Source: Archivesica marissinica
Taxonomy: Eukaryota > Mollusca > Bivalvia > Venerida > Vesicomyidae
Direction of reading: 5' to 3'
Length of the DNA stretch: 64,000 nt
Assembly: GCA_014843695.1 (NCBI GenBank)
Contig: CM026398.1
Coordinates: 15,820,725-15,884,724 of the forward strand
Position numbers and translations under genes: made by a program. Of this stretch, positions 55,310 through 64,000 are shown piece by piece. The notes under the pieces are model-generated. The model saw only the letters and a program-made list of their open reading frames with translations, was not told the DNA's origin and searched no databases. Within the stretch, counting starts at the first letter, position 1; each line of letters begins with the position of its first letter.

Positions 55310-55680
55310 GTTTAGAGCGATTGCGAACACACGTTCTTACAGCATTCATTTAATAGCTCTTCATCTCTCTCCCTCCCTCTCTCCCTCCCCCATCTCTCTC
55401 CCTCCCCCATCTCTCTCCCTTCCTTCCCCCTCTCTCCCGCCCCCTCTCTATCTGCCTCCAATCCCTCCCCTCTCTATATCCCGCCCTCTCTCCATCGCTC
55501 CCTCCCCTACGTTCCCCCTGATGGACTCCAATCAATCCATAGTAATTAGAGGTAAATGGCACGATCGATTTAGGTGTTCTGTCCACCATCGTGTCTGTGT
55601 GGGATTCGAACTCACAGCTTCTCGAGTATGACTGTGACACCAGCTCCAGTATCTCCGCCATACAACTTGCTATGATCACG
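55310..55680 (-). mobile_element. SINE-L-related copy with expanded pyrimidine tract
   Basis: Plus-strand view: AGAGCGATTGCGAACACACG (tail of SINE-L type), then an expanded CTCTCCCTCCC tract (55365-55510), CCCCCTGATGGACTCCAA, and at the far end a tRNA-like head. On the minus strand the head reads CGTGATCATAGCAAGTTGTA ... GAGTTCGAATCCCACACAG. The pyrimidine segment normally 15-20 bp long is about 145 bp here. Confidence 0.6.
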
Positions 55681-55815
55681 CTATAAATCTACTAAGATAT
55701 TACATGTCTCCGAATTATGTTTCATATACGTTTACATATTTTCTACTTTTCTTTCAATTGAACACATTGCACGAGTGAACTGCTACACACGTGCTCATAC
55801 ATACACACTTATGTA

Positions 55816-56047
55816 AGTCCTGATAGCGCAGTGGATGCGCGTTCGCTTCAGGTGCGAACGGTCAGGAGTTCGAGCCCCCACTGGAGCAGTTACGATTGTG
55901 CCCTTAGGCATGATATTTAAATTCCACGTTGACTCTTCTCTATCCATCGTGGCGATTGATTCCATCAGGAATGAGGTCTCGAGAATGAATACTATAAGTT
56001 GTAAGAACTTGTTTCGCATTCGAGCTAAAATAAATGTGTATAAACTA
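55816..56047 (+). mobile_element. SINE-L copy, well preserved
   Basis: Used as the family reference. A box TAGCGCAGTGG (55824-55834); anticodon arm GTTCGC-TTCAGGT-GCGAAC with CAG at 55849-55851 (Leu-like loop); B box GAGTTCGAGCC (55866-55876); centre with CCCTTAGGCATGATATTTAA; pyrimidine segment; GATTCCATCAGGAATGAGGT; tail TTCGAGCTAAAATAAATGTG. Confidence 0.92.
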
Positions 56048-56321
56048 AACACGAAACTACAACACACTCTCAATTGTATAAAGGGATTACAAACCACAAC
56101 GCCAGTAACAGATCCGCGCCATTACATATCCGGCAGTGTGCTGATAACTGACTAATAGACATAGTCATTAATTTCCAATTATTAATTAAATCCCATGCGT
56201 GTATTTCGAGAATATATAGGTCACCTATTGAGGTATGACCCTGACGTGTACTAGTCACGTCTTCAAGTTAGAATGAGGTAACATTTGATAGAAACATCTA
56301 CGTGAATACTGTATGGGGTAA
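56048..56321. other. No recognised feature
   Basis: Short spacer; nothing supportable. Confidence 0.35.
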
Positions 56322-56932
56322 TTAAAGCAGCATTACATCGTATGAAATAAAAGATATTTGAAAAATTAAATGTTTACGTATGGGTAGCAATGCTACTACA
56401 CATTCTAACATTATACTTTGTATGCTTATGTTCATTTGGTAAACAGTGTTTTTTTGCGATAAAACAAACTCGAAACCGAAAGTAGGACTTTCCGAATCGA
56501 TCGACCACGCACTTGTTTACAACTGGAACGCATCGTCCGCACTTGTTTACATTCGGAATGCATCGTCCCAATTTGTCCCACGTTGTCTTTTTTAATTAAA
56601 TTACCCGATCTGTTGATTCATACCTATGTTAGCTAAGTCTTTTAGGGATATGTCTACATCCCCGCTAGGGGTTCGACATTAGAGGAAGATAGATAGATAT
56701 TCTTTCATGTTCAAAATATATACATTGTGTTCTACATCCTCTGTTGTTTCACACATGCGCGATGTGCATGATTACATTTCGTGTGTTGATAAACAAATTC
56801 GCGTATACGACGGTTTAAATGTATTGGAATTTTATCGTTTCTGAGTGACTATTTCGATTTGTGTAAGCACACACACATTAGTATTTATATTTTACACAAA
56901 ACATCATTTATTACAATGCTATGCTGCTTTAA
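56322..56932. mobile_element. M-like MITE, larger variant
   Basis: Ends TTAAAGCAGCATTACATCG and CAATGCTATGCTGCTTTAA are inverted. The interior shares ACAGTGTTTTTTTGCGAT, CCGAAAGTAGGACTTTCC and CGCGTATACGACGG with the M family, but it has unique sequence at 56560-56760. A local duplication (ACTTGTTTACAACTGGAACG / CATCGTCC) lies at 56510-56575. Confidence 0.7.
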
Positions 56933-57072
56933 AGATGGCTAAATTAAATATCGTGTGACAGTTAAACATGATACTGTTATTATTCCCAAGTAATTATTAA
57001 TTAAACTGTTCATTGTCTAATGAGTAATGTAATAGTATTACTTTAGATTTAAATAATTAATATTTAATTTAT

Positions 57073-57290
57073 TTTCCATTAATATAGTTTATGCAAATTT
57101 ATTTTAGCTCGATTGCGAAACAAGCATTTACAACTTATATTAATCACTCTCGATACCTCATTCCTTATGGAATCCATCGCCACGAGGGAGAGAGAAGAGG
57201 CAACGTGGAATTTAAATGCATTGCTGCCTAAGGGCACACTCGTAACGGCTCCAGCGGACTCCGGACCTGTCGCACCTTTCCATTAATATA
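57073..57290 (-). mobile_element. SINE-L, 5'-truncated, 14-bp TSD
   Basis: SINE-L at 57087-57276, read right to left, beginning inside the tRNA head (GGTGCGACAGGTCCGGAGTC) and ending with the full 3' tail. TTTCCATTAATATA is present at 57073-57086 and 57277-57290. This is the clearest proof in the window that SINE-L moves by reverse transcription with 5' truncation. Confidence 0.96.
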
Positions 57291-57364
57291 CAAGTACTAA
57301 ATTAGTGTTGCACTTGTATAACATACCATGTTTTTCTGATTGTTTGTAAATAACCGCTTTATAT

Positions 57365-57518
57365 GAAAAAAGTTGGCAGTTTCTTACCGAGGTTGGTGCA
57401 CCCAAGTACTGTTTAACCGCTGGAGCCTGCCGAGGAAAGGTGTTGTTAGGTAAACTGCCCGCCGGCGATATAGCCCGAAATGGTGCTGATGCAGGCCTAA
57501 AACCCGAAATATAACATA
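57365..57518 (+). repeat. Dispersed repeat E, copy 2 (long form)
   Basis: AAGTTGGCAGTTTCTTACCG, AGGTTGGTGCACCCAAGTAC, AACCGCTGGAGCCTGCCGAG, CTGCCCGCCGGCGATATAGC, ATGGTGCTGATGCAGG, AACCCGAAATATAACATA. It shares its 5' part with 62522-62692 and not with 10258-10370. Confidence 0.75.
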
Positions 57519-57941
57519 TATATTATATATATCATGCTTTTCTATAAACTTTGTATGTAACCGTCAATCATGTTACTTGGCGATGAGCATAACTTGTTTT
57601 TTGGCAATAAAATTCATTCTTTGAATTGGCTTGACTTCAAATGTCTAACGCTTGTTGAATTTTGAATGTGTGCACTGTTTGTTAATGAAATCAGATTGGT
57701 TGTGCTTCTAGCTGTTATTGGTAGATAACCACCGAACTCCCGCAAACCAGCTGGATAGCTTCCTCAATTAAAAGAATTATATGCACTTAGTAGATGTGGT
57801 GTGGCACCACTCAGACCACTCAGGATGGAAACTGGAAGATCTGTTGAAATTCGACATTGTCCATTGTCCAGGATGAACGCGATGCTATTGTGGATTGTTA
57901 TATTGTTCACGCGTTACGAAGTATTGAGTGAACTAGTTTTC
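57519..57941. other. No recognised feature
   Basis: Includes the upstream part of an open frame that starts at 57801 (see the findings). Otherwise nothing. Confidence 0.35.
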
Positions 57942-58372
57942 TTTCCGCGGAACAAATGCCGTAGAGTGGTTGTATTGGTCGGTTCTTGCACGGGGTTTCC
58001 GCGGAACATATGCCGTAGAGTGGTTGTATTGGTCGGTTCTTGCACGGGGTTTCCGCGGAACATATGCCCTAGAATTGTTGTATTGGTCGGTTCTTGCACG
58101 GGGTTTCCGCGGAACAAATGCCGTAGAGTGGTTGTATTGGTCGGTTCTTGCACGGGGTTTCCGCGGAACATATGCCGTAGAGTGGTTGTGTTGGTCGGTT
58201 CTTGCACGGGGTTTCCGCGGAACATATGCCGTAGAGTGGTTGTGTTGGTCGGTTCTTGCACGGGGTTTCCGCGGAACATATGCCGTAGAGTGGTTGTATT
58301 GGTCGGTTCTTGCACGGGGTTTCCGCGGAATGTATTCCGTAGAGTGGTTGTATTGGTCGGTTCTAGCACGGG
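57942..58372 (+). repeat. 54-bp tandem array, 8 units, GC-rich, in an open frame
   Basis: Unit GGTCGGTTCTTGCACGGGGT / TTCCGCGGAACATATGCCGT / AGAGTGGTTGTATT. Because 54 is a multiple of three, each unit encodes the same 18 residues in the frame 57801-58409 (FPRNICRRVVVLVGSCTG type), and two other frames are also open (57970-58467 plus, 57914-58369 minus). The repeat begins right after a hydrophobic stretch MNAMLLWIVILF in that frame. CCGCGG occurs in every unit. Confidence 0.95.
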
Positions 58373-58409
58373 GTTTTCATGGTATGTGTGTTTTAAATAT
58401 CGAGTGTAA

Positions 58410-58775
58410 AGGTATTGAAAGGTTCATTCGACTAGACGATTTTGTGCAGAAAACATCAAATTTTTAATTCTGAATTTTGACGTTTAACAAAATTTGTAAT
58501 AATTGTAAAATGTTTAATGATATGCCACACGCTGCTATGAGGCCCAACATTTGATTTGGCGTTCACAAACGGGCACATATTTCCAGGGGGTTTCAAATAG
58601 AAAATAGTTTTTTTAATCCCTTCTTTCTTCTGGGCGAGTCAAATTTAAAAAATGCAATATTCCGACGGAGAGTTATTTTTGAACATTTTAGAAATTCGGG
58701 ATTTCAAATCAACTTCATGGTAGAGGTAAATGTCGGAACGTTGCGTTCAGCCTGTTAGCGTATGGACAGATTTAA
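58410..58775. other. No recognised feature
   Basis: AT-rich spacer. Confidence 0.35.
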
Positions 58776-59280
58776 GAAATAATAAGTATCAACCGTGGTA
58801 TATTCGGCCTTCGTGATATATTTCTACGCATAAGAACTTCAAACTCGGGTTATTCTGCGATATACAACGGTTGATACTTATTATTTCGATTCTAACACGA
58901 CTTACTTCTAATAATTTTAAAGGAGTATTTTCTTCAAACGCCGCTGCATTTGGCTTTCGGTGATGACGTTATTTTTTATGGAAAATATCAATCTAGTGCA
59001 TAAATGAACAAAAGTTGTAACTGATCAATAATTTTATTTATTTTGTCAAATAAAACTGTACAGAATAGTAACTGAAGCGTTACTTAACAGAAAAACAAGA
59101 CTGACAAGAGATTATCTGATTCTAAAAATAGCTCACTTCCGCGAATTCCCACGGTATTTTTTTACAAACATCACGTGACTTTCATTCATAGAACTTTACA
59201 CGCATTGTATAAATGGAATAGCCAAAACACGGTGCGCGCGCAGCATTGTTCAATGTAGGTATATCGCAGAATAACCCGAG
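58776..59280. repeat. Overlapping inverted repeats, possible foldback element
   Basis: A first palindrome: GAAATAATAAGTATCAACCG (58776) is inverted as CGGTTGATACTTATTATTTC (to 58887). A second pair: CTCGGGTTATTCTGCGATATA (58844-58864) is inverted perfectly at 59260-59280. The arms of the two palindromes overlap. The 437-bp interval 58844-59280 could be a MITE with 21-bp ends. Confidence 0.7.
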
Positions 59281-59643
59281 GTAGATTTTACTCTATAAGT
59301 ATGTATGTTATTAGCTGGGTCGTGTTTGAATATGTAATATTATATATGCAAGAGAGTGGCTGACATATTGTATTTAATAAGAAAATCTAATTCAGTAATT
59401 GTGATTTGTTCCTGATAAATGGATAACGGAGAGAATGGTTTCGATTATTAATTGCTCAAATTCATATCAATGTAATAAAGACGTTATTACGTGGCTAGTT
59501 GGATATCAGCCTAAGTATCGACCAGAGGTATTATGATATGAAACTATCCTCTAACTATTAACTATAATAGACTAATAAAAAATCCTTGCACATGACTCCG
59601 TCATGTCTTATATATTAATATCATTGTACCAATGAAACGCAAA
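59281..59643. other. No recognised feature
   Basis: AT-rich; nothing supportable. Confidence 0.35.
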
Positions 59644-59882
59644 GGCTGTCCGATTAGCGCTCTCGCTTCTCACCAATGCAACCCTGGTTCGATCCTCGGA
59701 CCGGGAAGTCTGTGAGATGGTACGGTTATCGCCAGGTATATGTATATACATAGATGTTGTCCGGGTACTCCGATTTGCTCCCACACGAATGACCACATTT
59801 ACGCTTTCATCCGCGCCAACGTGAGTGATCAATATAAGTTGTTAAAACTTGCTTCGTAATCATTGTAAAATAAATAAAGTTT
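59644..59882 (+). mobile_element. SINE-X copy
   Basis: GGCTGTCCGATTAGCGCTCT (the A box region has lost CAGTGGTTAG), CACCAATGCAACCCTGGTTC, GATCCTCGGACCGGGAAG, CTCCCACACGAATGACCAC and the tail TTGCTTCGTAATCATTG / TAAAATAAATAAAGTTT. Confidence 0.9.
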
Positions 59883-61476
59883 AAAAAAAACAAACTATTC
59901 TTTAATTGGTCTGTTCAAGTAAATGTATTCTGTAGAATGTAAATCAATTAGTCCAGTACGCCAACAATAGTTTTATAATCTTTATTATTCTCAAGCATAT
60001 CATGTTTCACAAGCCTTGAACAATCATATGTTAATGACATCCCAATTAGTTCATATATGTATGTGCAATGAGCGAACAGAACGTGTTTGACTTGACTTAT
60101 AAGAAGTTTTATTTACTTCGGTTGATGTCAAACGTTTTATTTACTTCGGTTGATGTCAAAACTTCAATACACCTGCCTTTGACATATTACACAATTCCAA
60201 CTAAACTGAAGCCACTTATAAAAGGAACATGATTTGCAACTAATAATTACCGAACCCGATCCTGATCGCAACTCATTCTGCTTTGATCGTATGTATGCAA
60301 CCCGATACAATAAAACTAAATCGTCTCTATTGTGAACATTTGATACAACGACGCACATAAATAGATTGAAGTAACATGCTTCAGCCTTTGCATTGGTTTT
60401 CCCCTGTTCCATAGAATCATCTGTTTACGGCGTAGACAATCCGTTGTATCGGGTATCACCACCCTTGGGTAATACAAATACAAAAGGTATCAGCAACGTC
60501 AACTAGTGATGGTTTTATTGCGATAGTGAGCGATCGGTATCCGGTTTATGTGAATGGAAACGGTTTATGTGAAAGGAAGCGTGGGCAGTCACACAATTAA
60601 AAGACACTCGTGTATAAAAAGATATATAAAATATGTATTACATGGCTGACATACTCTGTGCAAGATATATGAAAAACAAACACTATTTGCACGAAATGTT
60701 TAGTATTGTCATATATAAATAGTAATGTATTATATAAATACATTAATATATTTAATATACGACATCATTGATTTACCATGTACTATATATATTTGTCTTA
60801 TGCATATCGTCTGCTATCATTTTCGCGCCTAAAAATTTCAAATCTATTTTCGCGCGGGAATGACTAATTATGGGACTGATTACACAAGTGGCCAGTTGCG
60901 TAATTTTAAAGGCCGTATCTTTTGATGTGCGGAACATCTTAATAATATTAGGTAGCATAACAGATGTTACGGCGCCTGCAAGTCTAGATGACCATCGCTG
61001 GTCTGTATATAAGAAACGGAATTTATTAACCAAAGCAGATACACAAAGGTGACATCCAAGGAACGCATCGTTGCGTGATCTCGAAAGTAAGATACAGAAT
61101 TAACTGTTTCTATGATACTTAGAAGAGTATAGACATTAAGAGAAAGATAACTTATGAAAGTTAATTGCGTATTTAAAAATAAATACGAGTTATACGAGTA
61201 TTCAGCCGAGATAAGGAACATATTTAGTTCCGGTGAATATAATCTATTATTGTGAGACGAAAGTTATTGAAGCGGAAACATTGATGAGAGTGTAGGAATA
61301 GAGTAATTACGGATTAGAGATTAGTGCTTATCAGGACACTCAGCGATAAGCGACTAAATTCTGACTTAAATAAACAAAATAAAAGTTGAATTAAGCAGAG
61401 ATATATGCATGAGATATAACACAGAAATAAAGAAAATACGGAAGAATAATATTATATATAAGAAAGATAAAAGACT
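59883..61476. other. No recognised gene
   Basis: AT-rich, 1.6 kb. A direct duplication TTTTATTTACTTCGGTTGAT / GTCAAA is at 60104-60161. Frames of 80-90 codons at 60164-60412 and 60773-61221 have no recognised motif. Confidence 0.4.
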
Positions 61477-61761
61477 GTGTTGAGTTATTATTGTGAGACC
61501 GAAGATACAAATACCCTTAGACAACTCCAGCGAATCTATGATATGTTAGACCCTAGCAGGAGCTCAACTGAGACATTGAGATATAAACAGAAGTGCGGGA
61601 TCACCACATTGAGCGATCGACCGTGCCTCAGAGATGTGGGTCACGAAGTGTGGGTCACGACACCCACTGGGGATCACCAGCCACGAACATTTCGGACAAC
61701 GCGTCCGCCACAACTGTATTTAATAAGAAAATACATCGTGTATAACCAGATGCCAGATTGA
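61477..61761 (+). other. Possible LTR-retrotransposon Pol C-terminal remnant
   Basis: A 94-codon open frame. Residues about 55-85 (GHEVWVTTPTGDHQPRTFRT, then a PPQLYLI-like motif) resemble the region after the integrase core in Ty3/gypsy Pol proteins, where a GxxVWV...P.G.....P.SY pattern is usual. No integrase, RNase H, LTR or primer-binding site was seen nearby. It could be coincidence. Confidence 0.25.
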
Positions 61762-61766
61762 TATTA

Positions 61767-61817
61767 CGCTTTCTTGTTTGATACGGTCAAGAGCCCGTAT
61801 CAAACCAGAAAAAGGCG
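61767..61817. repeat. Strong imperfect hairpin, about 20-bp stem
   Basis: CGCTTTCTTGTTTGATACGG pairs with CCGTATCAAACCAGAAAAAG plus GCG around a loop of about 8 bases (TCAAGAGC), with a few bulges. It lies just downstream of the frame ending at 61761. Confidence 0.75.
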
Positions 61818-62521
61818 TATCAGTCACAATTTAGAAAATTGGAATAGAGTTATAAAAATCTAATGTGTCCATGCACAATGGTATCAATGCTACCACAATA
61901 TAGCTAAATGATACATAAATATTAAACTAGTATGCCTGCCCAAGACCAAAGACCCTATCAATAAATCAAACCAGGCTGATGGCAACATTGCATGACACAG
62001 GTCTGTGAGTACAGTTTGAAAAGATATAGAGGATATTTGTGTAAAATAGAATTTTATTTCATCGAGTAATCATCGAATTTAGTGTCGTGATCTTTTTCTT
62101 TAATGATTTCCAATGATTTTGGCTAATATAAATTTTTCATTCATTTTCATTTCCCTGTCGGAAGCCTCATTGCACTACAATACACAACCACACAACCACT
62201 TATGTTAGTGTGATCGTCCGTAATAAGAAATAGTTCCGGTATAATTTCCAGTTCGTTTCTGTTTGCTGTCAAAATTAAAAACTACATACGAAACAAATTC
62301 ATTAGAATTTACTACTTTATAATTAACTGTTCGTGATTATCAGAAAATAGCTAACATACAAAGGTACATCCAACCGCGGAGGAATACGAAACTCAAACAG
62401 TGATAGAACAAATGCTATCTTTCACTGGGAAACTCTATCATTTTATTATAAAGCATAACAGAAAGATTATTCACCACTAGTATTGTGGAGTTTCCGTACA
62501 GTAGTGGATATGATATCCGCT
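61818..62521. other. No recognised feature
   Basis: AT-rich; nothing supportable. Confidence 0.35.
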
Positions 62522-62692
62522 GTGTTATGTTATGTTATAGTTCGGGTTTTACGCTTGCATCAGCACCATTTCGGGCTATATCGCCGGCGGGCAGTTTACC
62601 TAGCAACACCTTTCCTGGGCAGGCTCCAGCGGTTAACCAGTACTTGGGTGCATCAACCTCCGTAAGAAACTGCCAACTTTTTCATATAAATG
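62522..62692 (-). repeat. Dispersed repeat E, copy 3 (long form, reversed)
   Basis: Reverse of 57365-57518: GTTATGTTATGTTATAGTTC (tail), GGTTTTACGC, TGCATCAGCACCATTTCGGG, CTATATCGCCGGCGGGCAG, CTGGGCAGGCTCCAGCGG, ACTTGGGTGCATCAACC, GAAACTGCCAACTTTTT. Confidence 0.75.
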
Positions 62693-62739
62693 AGACACGA
62701 CCCGTGACAATCGGTGATGATAGGTTACAGTGGTATACA

Positions 62740-62912
62740 AGTCAACGACCTTAACCAATCGACCACAGAGGCGGACTGTCCGCTGTGTAATCGAGGAGTT
62801 ATGTTCTTCTACAAGACAAATAAATCCACTTTGCCTCGTCTCTCCCCTTCATGTCAATTGAATCCACCGGGAATAGTGTCTCGAAAGCGATTACGTTTAA
62901 TGTTATATTAAG
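62740..62912 (+). mobile_element. SINE-L-related, old copy
   Basis: TCTACAAGACAAATAAATCC, ACTTTGCCTCGTCTCTCCCC, TTGAATCCACCGGGAATAGT and GTCTCGAAAGCGATTACG match the SINE-L body. Head and tail are weak. Confidence 0.5.
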
Positions 62913-62954
62913 AAGTCATTGACGTAGCTTCCTATAGGCCGCGTAGGCCGTGGT

Positions 62955-63271
62955 CTACACTTTTTCACAGACGGATCTGTAGTCCAGTGGTAACACGCTG
63001 GACTGGTAATCCAGGGATCGCAGGTTCGATCCCCCGTCTGACCCTAATAAAAGTAACAGTCTTTCAGATGGGACGTTAAACCGAGGTCTCGTGTCGGTGC
63101 TTTACACCGTGCACGTAAAACAACCAGAGGAGACTCTGGAATGGGTCTCTGTCTGTATCATTGCACTATCCTCCAAAATCTAAAATGACTATTATCTTCA
63201 GGAGGCGTCGCTCATATGGGTAACCGGTAGCGACGATAAATAAACGTAAAACACACACACACTACACTTTT
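62955..63271 (+). mobile_element. SINE-T, best copy, 10-bp TSD
   Basis: Reference copy at 62965-63261, flanked by CTACACTTTT (62955-62964 and 63262-63271). The Pol III A box region TAGTCCAGTGG is at 62980-62990 and the B box GGTTCGATCCC at 63023-63033. The anticodon arm CTGGA-CTGGTAA-TCCAG (62998-63014) puts GGT at 63005-63007, a threonine anticodon. The centre GTGTCGGTGCTTTACACCGT is followed by ACTCTGGAATGGGTCTCTGT, TTCAGGAGGCGTCGCTCATA and the tail CGATAAATAAACGTAAAACA with a (CA)n end. Confidence 0.96.
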
Positions 63272-63605
63272 CCTCGAAAAATCGAAAAAATAAAAATACC
63301 AAATCTGCAACAAAAATCGGCAGGCCAGGATTAAATTATATACGCCATAAATAGATTTCCTGGGGACGACCCCCGGACCACCCTCCCGTCATAAGTTGGT
63401 CTACAAATCGATTCCAGCCAAGCTACAGCACTGGAAGTGATTTCGAAACCGGACATAAATTGCTATAGCTTTATTTTATGCTTTCCAATGAAATATAAAT
63501 TTTTTATCAGTGAAATAAAAGTGTTCGTCCTGTGGTTTACTGCAGTGGAATAACACATTTATTTCTCATTGGCTTGCATATGTGGTACATATGTGGCATA
63601 TGCAG
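63272..63605. other. No recognised feature
   Basis: Spacer; nothing supportable. Confidence 0.35.
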
Positions 63606-64000
63606 TTACACCATTGCATGTGACCTTTCCTTACACCATTGTATGTGACATGTCCGTACGCTTGTGTGTGACATCTCCGTACACGATTGTACGTGACATT
63701 TCCGTACACTTGTATGTGACCTCTCCGTACACCATTGTGTGTTACATTTCCGTACACTTGTATGTGACCTCTCCGTACACCATTGTATGTGACATTTCCG
63801 TACACTTATATGTGACCTCTCCTTACACCATTGTGTGTGACATTTCCGTACACTTGTATGTGACAGTTCCGTACACTTGTATGTGACATCTCCATACACC
63901 ATTGTGTGTGACATTTCCATACACTTGTATGTGACCTCTCCGTACACCATTGCATGTGACATGTCCGTACACTTGTATGTGACCTCTCCGTACACCATTG
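63606..64000 (+). repeat. 24/48-bp tandem array, continues past window end
   Basis: Alternating 24-bp half-units CATTGTATGTGACATTTCCG / TACA and CTTGTATGTGACCTCTCCGT / ACAC give a 48-bp higher-order unit, about 8 times. Some half-units are out of order (two CTTGTATGTGACA units near 63850-63890). Confidence 0.95.

Noticed and set aside
62965..63042. Functional tRNA-Thr gene
   Set aside because: The tRNA-like part is followed by the SINE-T body and tail, is flanked by a TSD only at the outer edges of the whole SINE, and recurs many times.

Overview
What this is. The window reads as intergenic or intronic DNA of an animal genome. It is AT-rich by eye. No prokaryotic gene organisation is visible: the only long open frames belong to transposons or to tandem repeats whose period is a multiple of three. 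The abundant tRNA-derived SINEs, truncated LINEs, Tc1 elements, TTAA-flanked MITEs and many minisatellites suggest a lophotrochozoan invertebrate, most plausibly a mollusc such as a bivalve. That placement is inference from repeat style and was not tested by a search. A 1000-base run of N (41881-42880) shows this is a scaffolded assembly.

Genes. Only one stretch looks like a host gene: a class A GPCR first exon at 17049-17376 (TM1 and TM2, ending at a GTAAGT donor). Everything else with coding character is transposon-derived. There are two copies of one Tc1-like DD34E transposon (12117-13570 with an intact transposase; 45064-46576 with two stop codons). There are fragments of at least four LINE families: LINE-a (start of window, 11328-11861, about 54263-54527), LINE-b (52369-54640, and a 3' end at 28829-29004), LINE-c (28735-29500 and 3' ends at 13575 and 24890) and LINE-d (51811-52195). 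Two weaker fragments lie at 5805-6117 and 61477-61761.

Interspersed repeats. Three main SINE families recur; the names are mine. SINE-T has a tRNA-Thr(GGT)-like head, a central block and a tail ending AATAAACGTAAAACACAC; there are about 18 full or partial copies, several with clear target-site duplications. SINE-L has a head with a Leu(CAG)-like anticodon loop. SINE-X has a different tRNA-like head but shares its 3' end with SINE-L. A MITE family with TTAAAGC...GCTTTAA ends (M element), two TTAA-flanked MITEs with ends beginning CCC, and several lower-copy dispersed repeats (E, F, G, H, I) fill much of the rest.

Tandem repeats. Arrays with unit lengths of 20, 21, 24/48, 26, 36, 41, 48, 54 and 65 bp, plus microsatellites, are scattered through the window. 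The 36-bp repeat is the most unusual. It forms the terminal inverted repeat of a mobile-element-like unit (R36), with one unit at one end and a variable head-to-tail array at the other (about 3, 5-6, 17 and 52 units in the four copies).

How the parts relate. Nested insertions give relative ages. LINE-a sits inside a SINE-T with a 9-bp duplication. LINE-a, a SINE and an M element sit inside one old LINE-b. A LINE-b end sits inside LINE-c. The sequence on the two sides of the N gap is duplicated (41107-41880 equals 43128-43901), which is probably an unmerged contig overlap rather than biology.
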